Assembly: GCA_019240125.1 (NCBI GenBank)
Contig: JAFAYW010000318.1
Location: forward strand, 1 to 64,000
From: Alphaproteobacteria bacterium
GTDB lineage: Bacteria; Pseudomonadota; Alphaproteobacteria; ATCC43930; CGMCC-115725
Length of the DNA stretch: 64,000 nucleotides
Direction: 5' to 3'
Part shown: positions 31,179 through 41,437 of the stretch, one piece after another
Numbering within the stretch: the stretch's first letter is position 1
Layout of the letters: every line of letters starts with the position of its first letter
Notes under the pieces: model-generated
Told to the model about the DNA's origin: nothing
The model's input: only the letters and a program-made list of their open reading frames with translations
Database searches by the model: none
Position numbers and translations under genes: made by a program

Positions 31179-32108
31179 ATGACGACCCTGCTGTACACGC
31201 ATCCTGCTTGTCTGGCGCACGATCCGGGAGAATACCATCCGGAATCGCCGGCCCGCTTGCGCGCTGTCCTCGAAGCATTAAGCGCGCCCGAATTCGCGCG
31301 GCTGCAGCGGCGCGAGGCGCCTGCGGCGCCACGCGACGTCATAGCGCTGGTGCACCCTGTAGCGCTCGTGGATCGCCTGTTGGCGGCGGTGCCGCAAACC
31401 GGGCACGTCGGTATCGATGCCGATACGATTATGTCACCCGGATCCGGGGAGGCGGCGCTTCGCGCGGCTGGGGCGGTTGTCGCCGCCGTCGACGCCGTCG
31501 TGGCGGGCGAGGCCGATAATGCATTCTGCGCGGTGCGCCCGCCCGGACACCACGCCGAACCTCGACGGCCGATGGGGTTCTGTCTGTTCAACAGCATCGC
31601 GATCGGCGCCTTGCGAGCGCGCGAGACACACGGCATCGAGCGTGTCGCGGTGATTGATTTCGACGTGCACCATGGCAACGGCACGCAAGCCTGCTTCTGG
31701 GACGATGCGGCGCTATTCTACGCTTCGACACATCAGTATCCGCTTTATCCCGGCACGGGCGGGACGCGCGAGACCGGAGCTGCCGGCAATATCGTTAATG
31801 TGCCGCTACCGCCTATGGCAGGGTCGCAACAGTTCCGTGCCGCGATCAGCCGTACCATTATCCCGGCGCTGGATGAGTTTCGCCCCGGGCTGGTGTTGAT
31901 CTCCGCCGGCTTCGATGCACACAAATCCGACCCGCTGGCGCAACTTCAGCTGGACGAATCGGATTATACCTGGGTCACCGAGCAGTTGCTTGCGGTCGCC
32001 CATACTCACGCACATGGGCGCGTCGTGTCGAGCCTGGAAGGCGGCTATGACCTTGTGGCGCTGGGCGCGAGCGCGGCGGCACATGTTCGGGTACTGATGT
32101 CTGTTTAA
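31179..32108 (+). CDS. Histone deacetylase-like (acetylpolyamine amidohydrolase) family protein
   Basis: YTHPACLAHDPGEYHPESPARLRAVLEAL..FCAVRPPGHHAEPRRPMGFCLFNSIAIGAL..VAVIDFDVHHGNGTQACFWDDAALFYASTHQYPLYPGTGG. Confidence 0.93.
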   Translation: MTTLLYTHPACLAHDPGEYHPESPARLRAVLEALSAPEFARLQRREAPAAPRDVIALVHPVALVDRLLAAVPQTGHVGIDADTIMSPGSGEAALRAAGAVVAAVDAVVAGEADNAFCAVRPPGHHAEPRRPMGFCLFNSIAIGALRARETHGIERVAVIDFDVHHGNGTQACFWDDAALFYASTHQYPLYPGTGGTRETGAAGNIVNVPLPPMAGSQQFRAAISRTIIPALDEFRPGLVLISAGFDAHKSDPLAQLQLDESDYTWVTEQLLAVAHTHAHGRVVSSLEGGYDLVALGASAAAHVRVLMSV

Positions 32109-32204
32109 TTCTGTTGTATTTAGGCAACGAGGCGGGGTATTCGCGCGTTACGCTATGGAAAACGCGCCACTTCCGCGGATGCATTGTGTTGAGTAGGCGC
32201 GCCG

Positions 32205-32456
32205 ATGAGTGATCCGGGACTGTCCGCTGAGATTACCTCAATGAGTTTCGAGGATGCACTGGCGGAATTGGAGCAGATTGTGCGCCGGTTGGAGGCAGGT
32301 CAGGTCAAGCTGGATGATGCAATACAATCCTATGAACGGGGTGCGCAGCTGAAGCGCCATTGCGAACAGAAGCTGAATGAGGCGCAGCAGCGGGTGGATC
32401 GCATTGTGATCGGGCCGGACGGCGTGACTGGCACGACCCCCGCGAAGCTCGACTGA
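32205..32456 (+). CDS. xseB: Exodeoxyribonuclease VII small subunit
   Basis: MSFEDALAELEQIVRRLEAGQVKLDDAIQSYERGAQLKRHCEQKLNEAQQRVDRI. Confidence 0.95.
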   Translation: MSDPGLSAEITSMSFEDALAELEQIVRRLEAGQVKLDDAIQSYERGAQLKRHCEQKLNEAQQRVDRIVIGPDGVTGTTPAKLD

Positions 32457-32467
32457 GACCGGCCGGC

Positions 32468-33379
32468 ATGAGCGAGATTTTGTGGCAAAGCGGCGTATCG
32501 CTGACCGAGGCGAGTGCGCGCGCCATCGAATTGACCGACGCGCTGATCGGCCGGCTGCTCGAAGTGCCGCCCGATCTCGAAGCCCGGGTCTATGAAGCGA
32601 TGCGCTACTCGGCGCTGGCACCCGGCAAGCGTTTGCGGCCGCTGTTGGTTCTGGCGGGATCGACGTTGTTCGGGGTATCGCGCACCAGTGCGCTGCAGGT
32701 CGCCGCCGCGATCGAGATGGTTCACGCGTATTCGCTGATCCATGACGATTTGCCGGCGATGGACAACAGCGATCTGCGGCGCGGCCGGGCTACCTGCCAT
32801 AAGGAGTTCGATGAGGCGACGGCCATTCTGGCGGGGGACGGTCTGCTGACGATGGCCTTCGAAGTGCTGGCGCAGTCCGACACGCACGGCGATCCGAATG
32901 TGCGATGCGAGCTGGTCTCGGCGCTGGCGGGAGCGGCCGGCGCGGCCGGGATGGTCGGCGGCCAGATGATCGATCTGATCGCCGAGACTCAGACCCTCGA
33001 CATCGGGGCGATCACCCGGTTGCAGCGTATGAAGACCGGCGCGTTGATCGCGTTTGCTTGCGAGGCGGGGGCGATTCTCGCCAAGGCGACCCATGAGTTG
33101 CGCATTGCACTCCGCGGTTATGCGCACAATCTCGGGTTAGCGTTCCAGATCGCCGATGATCTGCTCGATGTCGAAGGTTCGGCCGAGCAGACCGGCAAAC
33201 CGGTGGGGGCAGATGCCGCTGCCGGCAAGGCAACGTTCGTGTCGATCCTCGGGGTTGAGCGGGCGCGCGACCAGGCCGAGCTGTTGATCCGGCAGGCCAT
33301 CATGCACCTTGATGTATTCGAGGAACGGGCGGAACTTCTTAGGCAAGTTGCCCGGTTTGTCATAACGCGGTCGTCGTAA
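32468..33379 (+). CDS. ispA: Polyprenyl (farnesyl/geranylgeranyl) diphosphate synthase
   Basis: EAMRYSALAPGKRLRPLLVLAG..MVHAYSLIHDDLPAMDNSDLRRGRATCHKEFDEATAILAGDGL..GLAFQIADDLLDVEG. Confidence 0.94.
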   Translation: MSEILWQSGVSLTEASARAIELTDALIGRLLEVPPDLEARVYEAMRYSALAPGKRLRPLLVLAGSTLFGVSRTSALQVAAAIEMVHAYSLIHDDLPAMDNSDLRRGRATCHKEFDEATAILAGDGLLTMAFEVLAQSDTHGDPNVRCELVSALAGAAGAAGMVGGQMIDLIAETQTLDIGAITRLQRMKTGALIAFACEAGAILAKATHELRIALRGYAHNLGLAFQIADDLLDVEGSAEQTGKPVGADAAAGKATFVSILGVERARDQAELLIRQAIMHLDVFEERAELLRQVARFVITRSS

Positions 33380-33403
33380 ACCGCCGCATCTGAGGAGCTT
33401 GCC

Positions 33404-35344
33404 TTGGACGAAAAACCAGGTCTCCAGATTTCGAACCGGACGCCGCTTCTTGATACGGTGAATGTCCCGGCCGATCTCCGGAAGTTGCCGGAGAGCGATC
33501 TGAAGCAAGTCGCCGATGAACTGCGCGCCGAGCTGATCGATGCCGTGTCACTGACAGGCGGGCACTTCGGTGCCGGCCTTGGGGTCGTCGAGCTGACGGT
33601 GGCATTGCACTACATATTCGAGACGCCGCACGATCGGCTGATCTGGGATGTCGGGCATCAGGCCTATCCGCACAAAATCCTGACGGGCCGGCGCGACCGC
33701 ATCCGCTCGATCCGCCAGGGCGGCGGGCTCTCCGGCTTCACCAAGCGATCGGAGAGCGAATACGACCCGTTCGGCGCGGCGCACAGCTCCACCTCGATCT
33801 CGGCCGGGCTCGGCATGGCCGTTGCCCGCGATTTCAAGGGCGAGAAGCGCGATGTGATCGCGGTGATCGGCGATGGCGCTATGAGCGCCGGCATGGCCTA
33901 TGAGGCGATGAACAACGCCGGCTCGATGGATTCGCGGCTGATCGTCATCCTCAACGACAACGACATGTCGATCGCGCCGCCGGTCGGGGCGCTGAGTGCC
34001 CACCTATCGCGGGTATTGTCGTCGAAATCATTCATGTCATTGCGCCAGATCGGCGGGGAGGTGGCACGGCACCTGCCGAAGCGCCTCGAGCACATGGCAC
34101 GCCGCGCTGAGGAGCTGGCGCGCAGCTTCGTCACGGGCGGCACGCTGTTCGAGGAGCTCGGCTTCTACTATGTCGGCCCGATCGATGGGCACAACATGGA
34201 CCACCTGCTGCCGGTCCTGAAAAACATCCGTGATCGCGCCGATAGCGGGCCGGTGCTGGTGCATGTCGTGACCGAGAAGGGCCACGGCTATCTGTCGGCT
34301 GAGCAATCCGACGATAAATGGCACAGCGTCGCCAAGTTCGACGTCGTGACCGGTGCCCAGGCCAAATCAAGCTCGAAGGCGCCGTCCTATACCAGCGTCT
34401 TCGCCAAATCGTTGATCAAGGAAGCCGAGAAGGACGATCGGATCATCGCGATCACCGCGGCGATGCCGTCGGGTACCGGGCTCAACCTGTTCGAGGAGCG
34501 TTTTCCGAAGCGCACCTTCGATGTGGGGATCGCCGAGCAGCATGCCGTGACCTTTGCCGCTGGCCTCGCGGCCGAGGGGATGAAGCCGTTTGCCGCGATC
34601 TATTCGACCTTCCTACAGCGCGCCTTTGACCAGGTCGTGCATGACGTGGCAATCCAGAAGCTGCCGGTGCGCTTCGCGATCGACCGCGCCGGGTTGGTCG
34701 GCGCCGACGGACAGACGCATGCCGGCTCGTTTGACGTGACCTATCTCGGCTGTTTGCCAGGTTTTGTGATCATGGCGGCGGCCGACGAGGCGGAACTGGT
34801 GCACATGGTGGCGACGTGCGCCGCGATCGATGATGGGCCCTCGGCCGTACGCTTTCCCCGCGGTGACGGCGTCGGCGTTGCGATGCCCGAGATCGGCCTG
34901 CAGCTCGAAATCGGCAAAGGGCGGATTGTCCGCGAGGGCACCAGCATCGCGTTGGTGAATCTGGGCGGCCGACTCGCCGAATGCCTGAAGGCGGCGCAGG
35001 ACCTTGGAGCTTACGGCTTGTCGACGACGGTCGCCGATGCACGCTTCGCCAAGCCGATCGACACCGATTTGATCAGCCGGATGGCGCGGGAACACGAGGT
35101 CGTTATCACGATCGAGGAAAACTCGATCGGCGGTTTCGGGACGCAGGTATTGCACCATCTCGCGATGACCGGACAGCTCGATAACGGGCTGAAAATCCGC
35201 ACGATGATGCTGCCCGACGTATTTCTCGAGCATGATTCGCCCAACGCACAATACGACACGGCCGGGCTGACTGCGCGCCACATTGTGGCGACGGCGCTCG
35301 CTGCGCTGGGTCGCGACATCGCCGAGCAGCCGGCCCGCGCCTGA
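33404..35344 (+). CDS. dxs: 1-deoxy-D-xylulose-5-phosphate synthase
   Basis: [105 protein letters not shown]. Confidence 0.97.
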   Translation: MDEKPGLQISNRTPLLDTVNVPADLRKLPESDLKQVADELRAELIDAVSLTGGHFGAGLGVVELTVALHYIFETPHDRLIWDVGHQAYPHKILTGRRDRIRSIRQGGGLSGFTKRSESEYDPFGAAHSSTSISAGLGMAVARDFKGEKRDVIAVIGDGAMSAGMAYEAMNNAGSMDSRLIVILNDNDMSIAPPVGALSAHLSRVLSSKSFMSLRQIGGEVARHLPKRLEHMARRAEELARSFVTGGTLFEELGFYYVGPIDGHNMDHLLPVLKNIRDRADSGPVLVHVVTEKGHGYLSAEQSDDKWHSVAKFDVVTGAQAKSSSKAPSYTSVFAKSLIKEAEKDDRIIAITAAMPSGTGLNLFEERFPKRTFDVGIAEQHAVTFAAGLAAEGMKPFAAIYSTFLQRAFDQVVHDVAIQKLPVRFAIDRAGLVGADGQTHAGSFDVTYLGCLPGFVIMAAADEAELVHMVATCAAIDDGPSAVRFPRGDGVGVAMPEIGLQLEIGKGRIVREGTSIALVNLGGRLAECLKAAQDLGAYGLSTTVADARFAKPIDTDLISRMAREHEVVITIEENSIGGFGTQVLHHLAMTGQLDNGLKIRTMMLPDVFLEHDSPNAQYDTAGLTARHIVATALAALGRDIAEQPARA

Positions 35345-35380
35345 CGAGGAACGCGCCGAACTCGTTCCCAAGATTGGCGC

Positions 35381-36184
35381 TCAGGTCCCGATCGCGAGCG
35401 GGCTGGACAGCTTCCGCAGCAACGCCACCACCGACAGGGGTGTCAGGCGGCCGGTTTTCGGGTTTTCGCTTGGCACGTTCTCGATCTCGAGGGTAAAGCG
35501 CGCCGCTTCGCCCTCGACCTCGATGCGGTGCATGTTGCGGGTGATAGCGGGGTCGGCCCAGATCTCGATTGTCGTGCGGTCCGGGCCAATGCCGGCAAGC
35601 GCCAGCGCCGCTGCGACGTTGACGTTGGCCGGGAAGCCGCGAGCGGCGTCGCGTGCCGATCCGTCGAACACACGCAGCGGACTGTCTAGGTCCCGCACGG
35701 AGATCTGGTTTTCTTCCAGGTAGGGTGCGCCCGCCAAGCCGTTCGGAGGCTTACGGGTAATCATGTGGATGCGCGAAACACCTCCAAGTACCGCGGCCTG
35801 GACCGCGTCGAGCCCGAGCAGCGCCCCGGTTGGCACCAGGATGCGGCCGCGATGGCGCTCGGCCAGCCCGACCAGATCGAAATTATCGAGCAATGCCCCG
35901 CAGGACAGCGTAATGAGGATTCGCCCCTGCGCCAGAGCAGGCTCGGCGATGTCCCGAAATAAGGGGGCGGGGGCGCATTCAACAATGATGTCCGCCACCT
36001 CGCCCAATTGTCCGAGCGGAAGCACCGGTGCCGGCTGCGCAAAGCCAGCGATCGCTTGTTCGGCGCGTGCGACATCCCGTGCCGAAACGGCGGCAAGGAC
36101 CAGGCCGCCAAGGCCCCGGTCTATATGCGCGGCCACCACCTTGCCGATCGCCCCGAACCCGGCGATCGCAACCCGCTGCACCAT
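35381..36184 (-). CDS. nadX: Aspartate dehydrogenase
   Basis: VAIAGFGAIGKVVAAHIDRGLGGLVLAAVSARD..IVECAPAPLFRDIAEPAL..VPTGALLGLDAVQAA..FPANVNVAAALALAGIGPDRTTIEIWADP. Confidence 0.88.
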   Translation of the reverse strand: MVQRVAIAGFGAIGKVVAAHIDRGLGGLVLAAVSARDVARAEQAIAGFAQPAPVLPLGQLGEVADIIVECAPAPLFRDIAEPALAQGRILITLSCGALLDNFDLVGLAERHRGRILVPTGALLGLDAVQAAVLGGVSRIHMITRKPPNGLAGAPYLEENQISVRDLDSPLRVFDGSARDAARGFPANVNVAAALALAGIGPDRTTIEIWADPAITRNMHRIEVEGEAARFTLEIENVPSENPKTGRLTPLSVVALLRKLSSPLAIGT

Positions 36185-36271
36185 CCTGTCTCTCCCAAGC
36201 CTCCGCCGGACGAACGCATAAACTATACCGGGAGACTGAATTTCGCTGTTTTTAGTACCCGTACGACGGGC

Positions 36272-36718
36272 TTAAGCGAAGCAGCGCAATCGCTCGCGCA
36301 GTTGCTCGGGGGCGAGGTCGGGCATCTCGGCATCGATCAGCATATGCTCGCGCTCCCAGATCGGCAAAGCGGCGGTGAGGAGGGTGCGTCCGGCGTCGGT
36401 AAGCGTCAGCTTGCGGCTGCGCCGGTCGGCGGGATCGACCGCGATGTCAACAAGCCCACGCCGTTGTAGGGGCTTGAGGGCCGCCGTCAGGGTCGTCCGA
36501 TCCATCGCCAAAAGCGCGGCGACGCCGCTCATCGCCGCCGGTTCAGGGCGGTTCAGCGACATCAGCAGCGAAAACTGGCCGTTTGTCAGATCGAGCGACC
36601 GCAATGCCTCATCAAACCGGCGCGCTACCGCGCGGGCGGCACGCTGCAGATGCAGGCACAGGCAGGTGTCGCGCACCCGGAGCGTGGTTTCAAAGGAAAG
36701 TGCATTTGGGTTTGACAC
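36272..36718 (-). CDS. MarR family transcriptional regulator
   Basis: LTNGQFSLLMSLNRPEPAAMSGVAALLAMDRTTLTAALKPLQRRGLVDIAVDPADRRSRKLTLTDAGRTLL. Confidence 0.92.
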   Translation of the reverse strand: MSNPNALSFETTLRVRDTCLCLHLQRAARAVARRFDEALRSLDLTNGQFSLLMSLNRPEPAAMSGVAALLAMDRTTLTAALKPLQRRGLVDIAVDPADRRSRKLTLTDAGRTLLTAALPIWEREHMLIDAEMPDLAPEQLRERLRCFA

Positions 36719-36778
36719 GATCTAATTATGTTGATATCAACGCTTTTGTCAAGAACGCACTTAGCAGGACCCATAAGC

Positions 36779-37195
36779 ATGGCTGTATCACCGTACCTCG
36801 ATTTCGACGGCCGCTGTGAAGAGGCGGTCGCGTTCTACGGCAAGGCGCTTGGCGCAAAATGCGTGATGATGCTGCGTTGGAAGGACGCCCCGGATCAGAC
36901 GATGTGCGGTCCCGGCAATGCCGACAAGGTGATGCACACCCGTCTCGATATCGGTAACACCAGTGTTCTGGCATCCGACGGCCGCTGCCAGGGTCAGGTA
37001 AAATTCAGCGGCATTTCGCTGTCGCTCACCGCCAAGGATGAGGCAGAGGCGGCGCGCTATTTCAACGCATTGGCCGATGGCGGGCAGGTGCAGATGCCGC
37101 TGGCCAAAACCTTCTTCTCGCCCAGCTTCGGCATGGTCGCCGATCGCTTTGGTGTTAACTGGATGGTCTACGTCGAGCCCGAGCATCCGGTCTGA
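36779..37195 (+). CDS. VOC/PhnB-like family protein
   Basis: MAVSPYLDFDGRCEEAVAFYGKALGAKCVMMLRWKDAPD.. Confidence 0.88.
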   Translation: MAVSPYLDFDGRCEEAVAFYGKALGAKCVMMLRWKDAPDQTMCGPGNADKVMHTRLDIGNTSVLASDGRCQGQVKFSGISLSLTAKDEAEAARYFNALADGGQVQMPLAKTFFSPSFGMVADRFGVNWMVYVEPEHPV

Positions 37196-37196
37196 C

Positions 37197-37466
37197 TTGG
37201 CTATCGTCATCTTCACGTCAGCCTTGCGGCGCTTTCTTGATGCGCCGCAGGCCACGGTGAGCGGCGCAACCGTTGGGGCGGCCTTGGCCGCGGTGTTCAG
37301 CAAGCAGCCAGCCTTGCGCGGCTACCTGCTCGACGATCAGGGGGCGGTGCGGCCACACGTTAACATCTTTGTAAATGGCGAGTTGGTGCGCGATCGCGTC
37401 GGGCTTTCCGACGCGATCGGGGCGCACGATCAAATCTATGTCTTCCAGGCACTGACGGGAGGGTAA
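37197..37466 (+). CDS. MoaD/ThiS-like ubiquitin-fold protein with C-terminal GG
   Basis: TTG start; LAIVIFTSALRRFLDAPQATVSGATVGAALAAVFSKQPALRGYLLDDQGAVRPHVNIFVNGELVRDRVGLSDAIGAHDQIYVFQALTGG*. Confidence 0.85.
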   Translation: MAIVIFTSALRRFLDAPQATVSGATVGAALAAVFSKQPALRGYLLDDQGAVRPHVNIFVNGELVRDRVGLSDAIGAHDQIYVFQALTGG

Positions 37467-37472
37467 CGACAT

Positions 37473-38558
37473 ATGGCGGACCGGTTACTTATCGGGACCC
37501 GTAAGGGCTTGTTCGAGCTGGCACGGCACGGCACCGCGTGGGACATCGCGGCGGTGCATTTTCTCGGCGAGCCTGTCACCGCGGTATTACAGGATGGTGA
37601 TCGACTCTATGCCGCGCTGGATCTCGGGCATTTCGGCGCCAAGCTCTGGTGCCGCGACGGTGCCGCGGCATGGCGCGAACTGACACCGCCCGCGTTTCCG
37701 CAGAAGCCGGCCGAAGCCACGGACGATCCGCATCCGTGGTCGCTTGGAAAAATCTGGGCATTGGAGAAGGGCGGGGTGCCGGGCCGGGTGTGGGCCGGCA
37801 CCATGCCGGGCGGCTTGTTCCGCTCGGACGATGGCGGCGAGTCGTGGTCGCTCAATGAGCCGCTATGGACCATGCCGGAGCGCAAGCGCTGGTTCGGTGT
37901 GGCCGGCGGGGAGCAGCCGGGAATCAATTCGGTCCTGATCGATCCGCGCGATCCCGATGATGTCCGGGTGGGTGTCTCAACCGCCGGGCTATGGGCCAGC
38001 CGCGATGGCGGCGCCTCGTGGAGGGTCATCAATCAAGGGATGTACAACGAATACATGCCGCCGGGACAAGAGGGTGAGCCGATCGCCCAAGACATCCATC
38101 GGCTCGCCAGCTGTGCGGCTGATCCCGATACGGTGTGGTGTCAGCATCATAACGGGGTATTCCGATCAATCGATCGCGGCGCCAACTGGCACGAACTGAG
38201 CGCGATCCGTCCGGCGAAATTCGGTTTCGCGGTGGCGGCACATCCGCAAGACGCGCGCACGGCGTGGTTTGTGCCAGCGGTGAAAGACGAACGTCGGGTC
38301 GCGGTGGATGCCAAGGTGGTGGTATCGCGCACTCGCGATGGCGGCGAGAACTTCGAGGTGCTGGATAGCGGGCTGCCACAGCGGCATGCCTATGACCTGG
38401 TTTATCGGCACGCTCTCGACGTTGATGCGAGCGGTGAGGCGCTCGCCTTTGGTTCAACGACCGGCGGCCTGTGGACGTCCAACAATGGCGGTGACCAGTG
38501 GACGACGCTTGATGCGCGTCTACCCCCGATCGCGGTCGTACGATTTGCCGAGGCTTGA
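37473..38558 (+). CDS. Exo-alpha-sialidase/BNR-repeat beta-propeller protein
   Basis: Repeated GLFRSDDGGESW, GLWASRDGGASWRV, GVFRSIDRGANWHEL, GLWTSNNGGDQWTTL. Confidence 0.9.
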   Translation: MADRLLIGTRKGLFELARHGTAWDIAAVHFLGEPVTAVLQDGDRLYAALDLGHFGAKLWCRDGAAAWRELTPPAFPQKPAEATDDPHPWSLGKIWALEKGGVPGRVWAGTMPGGLFRSDDGGESWSLNEPLWTMPERKRWFGVAGGEQPGINSVLIDPRDPDDVRVGVSTAGLWASRDGGASWRVINQGMYNEYMPPGQEGEPIAQDIHRLASCAADPDTVWCQHHNGVFRSIDRGANWHELSAIRPAKFGFAVAAHPQDARTAWFVPAVKDERRVAVDAKVVVSRTRDGGENFEVLDSGLPQRHAYDLVYRHALDVDASGEALAFGSTTGGLWTSNNGGDQWTTLDARLPPIAVVRFAEA

Positions 38559-38567
38559 GGACGATAA

Positions 38568-39044
38568 GTGATGAACAAAATCACCCCGTTTCTGTGGTTC
38601 GACAATCAGGCCGAGGAGGCTGTGCAGCACTACACATCGATATTCAAGAATTGCCGGGTCACCGGCGAGCAGCGCTATGGAGAAGGTAGCCCCGCGCCGG
38701 CCGGCACCGTCATGACGATGAATTTCGAGCTCGACGGCCAGGAGTTCATCGCGCTGAACGGCGGCCCGCACTTCAAGTTTACCGAAGCGGTGTCATTCTT
38801 TGTGCGTTGCAGCGACCAGCGCGAAGTCGACGAGCTTTGGGAGAAGCTATCGACCGGGGCACAGCCCGGCCGTTGCGGCTGGCTCAAGGACCGGTTCGGG
38901 GTGTCATGGCAGATCGTGCCAACGGTGCTGTTCGACTTGCTGAAGCAACCGGATCGGGCGGCGTCGGGCCGGGTGATGCAGGCAATGCTCAAGATGAACA
39001 AGCTGGACATCGCGGCTTTGCAGGCTGCTGCGTCGCCCTCGTAG
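38568..39044 (+). CDS. VOC/PhnB-like family protein (second copy type)
   Basis: MNKITPFLWFDNQAEEAVQHYTSIFKNCRVTGEQRYGEGSPAPAGTVMTMNFELDGQEFIALNGGPHFKFTEAVSFFV. Confidence 0.92.
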   Translation: MMNKITPFLWFDNQAEEAVQHYTSIFKNCRVTGEQRYGEGSPAPAGTVMTMNFELDGQEFIALNGGPHFKFTEAVSFFVRCSDQREVDELWEKLSTGAQPGRCGWLKDRFGVSWQIVPTVLFDLLKQPDRAASGRVMQAMLKMNKLDIAALQAAASPS

Positions 39045-39160
39045 CTCGCCGGACGGGCGCCGGCTGACATATGAGTATCGCGCCTTGAAAACCGGCGCCG
39101 CCCTGCGGAGAAGCGCGGTCGGCCGCCACGGCGAAGCTGTGCGGGCTATCGAACGAGACT

Positions 39161-40909
39161 TCAGCTGGCCATCGCCGGCTCCTCGATCGGGATGCCCGGC
39201 CGCTTTTTGAACTTCTCCCATGCGGCCAGGATTTCGTCGATCTGGCTATTCTGATCGGCCTTGCGCAGGTCGATCAGTCGATCGCGCAGCCGAATGATGA
39301 TGTGGCCGCGCGGAAGATTAGCGGCCGTCTCGAGGCGATCGAGAAAAAAGGCACCAAGCCGCGCATCATCGCGCAGGATGCGATAAGCCGTGTAAGCCAT
39401 TGCCGAGGCGCGCCCATAGCGGACCATCTTGCGGGCGAAGCCGCGTAACCGCATGAGCTCCGGATGCGCATGGATGACGTCGCGAATCTCCGCCGCGGTC
39501 GGCATGGCGTGTGGCTGGCCGGCGGGTCGTAACTCACGGCGCCACAACAACACGGCCGTCGCCGATACCATGGCCTTGTCCCCGAACTCGTCGAACATCT
39601 GGTCGACCGCGGGTGCTTTCTTGGCCTGCTTGTCGTAGGTCTCGAAGGCTTCCTCCGGCAGACCGCGCATCACCAGCACTTCGATTGGTTCGCCGGCTTC
39701 CAGCACGGCCGAGAGCCGATGTTGACCGTTCAGCAGCCGCCCCGAACGCGAGAAGCAGATCGGCTGGGCGTTGAACATCCAGCGGCCGTTGACAATGTCG
39801 CGCGCCATCGCTGCGACATGCGCCTGCACGATGTTCCGGTTACCGCGATTGGCGGCGAGATATTCCCCGGCGCGCTCCACGGTAATTGTTTCCACCGCCA
39901 TCGTGTACTCGCCGGAGCCGGTAAGCGCCGCCTGCGCCTCTTGCTGCAGCCGTTCGCTCATCGCGATCCTGGCGTCGGATTGAACGACGTCCTTTAGGCC
40001 GCGATATCCGTCGAGCTTGGGGAATTCCTCGACTGTTTTGTTCTGCCGGTTGCTTGCGCTCCAGACATAGGCGTCACTGCGCGTCCCGGCGATCGTGTCG
40101 TTGAGCGCCTTGATGCACAGCGCAAACAGGACGTTTGCGGTTGGACGCCGAGCCCGGTCCTCGCGGCCTTCGATCAGCCGGCGCCGGATCATAGCTCCGG
40201 GTTCATCCGCGGCGAAACGGTCGGGATGCGCGATGGCATCGAGGAACCGGCGAATAGCGACACGATCGATCTGAAGCCCCATAAAGCTCAATGGCGTGCG
40301 AATCGACTCGGTCAGCAGCCGGGCAGGGTGGTCAAAGCTGAACTTCACCGCGGTATCAATTTCCACGCGATTTGCCTCGAGCGCCCGCTCCATGCGGCTC
40401 CATGGCGGTGTGGATGTGCCGCGTGTCAGGGTGCCGTCTTCATAGCGAATCAGTTTGGCGAGCAGGCTTGCGACCGCCGCCGGCTTCGGAATTCCCCGCG
40501 TCTCGAGCACCCCGGTAAACGATCGCCGGCGCTGCTGATCGATGGTGTGGATTGTGTCATCCGGGATATTCTCGGCCAGCACCGTAACGAAGTCGGTCTT
40601 GGCCTCGACGCAGGCATAGAGGCGCTGCACGCCGTCGAGCAAAATGCCCTTGCGCGACAGGATGATCGGCATGCCGTTGAGGACCCATTCGCCCGCCCGC
40701 ATCGATTGCGCGTAGGAGGCAGTCGCCGAGGCATTGCGCGTGCTTCCCGCGCGCTTCGCCGCCAACAGGCTTGCTGCCATGTCGGGTGTTACGCGGATGA
40801 CCGAAAAACGCGGCGGATCGACGGCATCTCGTGCTGCGGGCGCTAGGAGTTCCCCCTGTCCGGGATCATCCTCGACGACGCGGGGGTACCGTGCCTTGCC
40901 TGCCGCCAT
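39161..40909 (-). CDS. Large protein with two tandem ParB/Srx-like domains
   Basis: Repeat 1 SYAQSMRAGEWVLNGMPIILSRKGILLDGVQRLYACVEAKTDFVTVLAENIPDDTIHTIDQQRRRS; repeat 2 AMARDIVNGRWMFNAQPICFSRSGRLLNGQHRLSAVLEAGEPIEVLVMRGLPEEAFETYDKQAKKA. Confidence 0.8.
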   Translation of the reverse strand: MAAGKARYPRVVEDDPGQGELLAPAARDAVDPPRFSVIRVTPDMAASLLAAKRAGSTRNASATASYAQSMRAGEWVLNGMPIILSRKGILLDGVQRLYACVEAKTDFVTVLAENIPDDTIHTIDQQRRRSFTGVLETRGIPKPAAVASLLAKLIRYEDGTLTRGTSTPPWSRMERALEANRVEIDTAVKFSFDHPARLLTESIRTPLSFMGLQIDRVAIRRFLDAIAHPDRFAADEPGAMIRRRLIEGREDRARRPTANVLFALCIKALNDTIAGTRSDAYVWSASNRQNKTVEEFPKLDGYRGLKDVVQSDARIAMSERLQQEAQAALTGSGEYTMAVETITVERAGEYLAANRGNRNIVQAHVAAMARDIVNGRWMFNAQPICFSRSGRLLNGQHRLSAVLEAGEPIEVLVMRGLPEEAFETYDKQAKKAPAVDQMFDEFGDKAMVSATAVLLWRRELRPAGQPHAMPTAAEIRDVIHAHPELMRLRGFARKMVRYGRASAMAYTAYRILRDDARLGAFFLDRLETAANLPRGHIIIRLRDRLIDLRKADQNSQIDEILAAWEKFKKRPGIPIEEPAMAS

Positions 40910-41040
40910 GCAAACTCCTCCTGTTCGCTCGCGAAATCTCCGATGAGGGGAATCTGTGATTTACGCAGACATTTTGCAACGATCTTACAAATTACAGTGG
41001 CGGCACGGGTCTCACGAGGCTCCGCGCTCGCCCGAGAAGC

Positions 41041-41051
41041 TTGCGAAAATA
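41041..41051 (+). promoter_or_regulatory. Flagellar-locus motif TTGCGAAAATA (copy 1)
   Basis: 58 nt upstream of rod-binding protein ATG. Confidence 0.6.
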
Positions 41052-41098
41052 TCAAAAATGATCTATCGATTAACTGAACATGCCCAGATGGAGGCACT

Positions 41099-41437
41099 AT
41101 GCAAGAAATTGCGTCAATGGCGTCGCTCGCTGCAGCTCCGTCCATTTCAAAAGGCAGTGCGACGGAGACGGCTCGCAATGCGCAACTGAAGAAGGTCGCC
41201 CAGCAATTCGAGGCTATGTTCATGACGGAGATGATCCACTGCGCACGCCCGGCCAATCAAGCCTCTGGGCCCTTTGCAGGGGGCAAATCCGAAGAGACAT
41301 GGCAGATGTTCATGGATCAGGCGTTAGGGCAGGCGGCCTCCACGAACGGACCGGGCGGCGATCAATCGCTGCATAAGGCCATCGAAAAAGCCCTGCGCGA
41401 CGCGGACGTGCACTTCTCACAGGGACACGTCAGATGA
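41099..41437 (+). CDS. Flagellar rod-binding protein (FlgJ N-terminal-like)
   Basis: LKKVAQQFEAMFMTEMIHCARPANQASGPFAGGKSEETWQMFMDQALGQAAST. Confidence 0.88.
   Translation: MQEIASMASLAAAPSISKGSATETARNAQLKKVAQQFEAMFMTEMIHCARPANQASGPFAGGKSEETWQMFMDQALGQAASTNGPGGDQSLHKAIEKALRDADVHFSQGHVR

Noticed and set aside
31179-32108. Histone deacetylase homologue as eukaryote-derived novelty
   Set aside because: Bacterial acetylpolyamine/acetoin-type deacetylases of this family are widespread; ordinary core gene.
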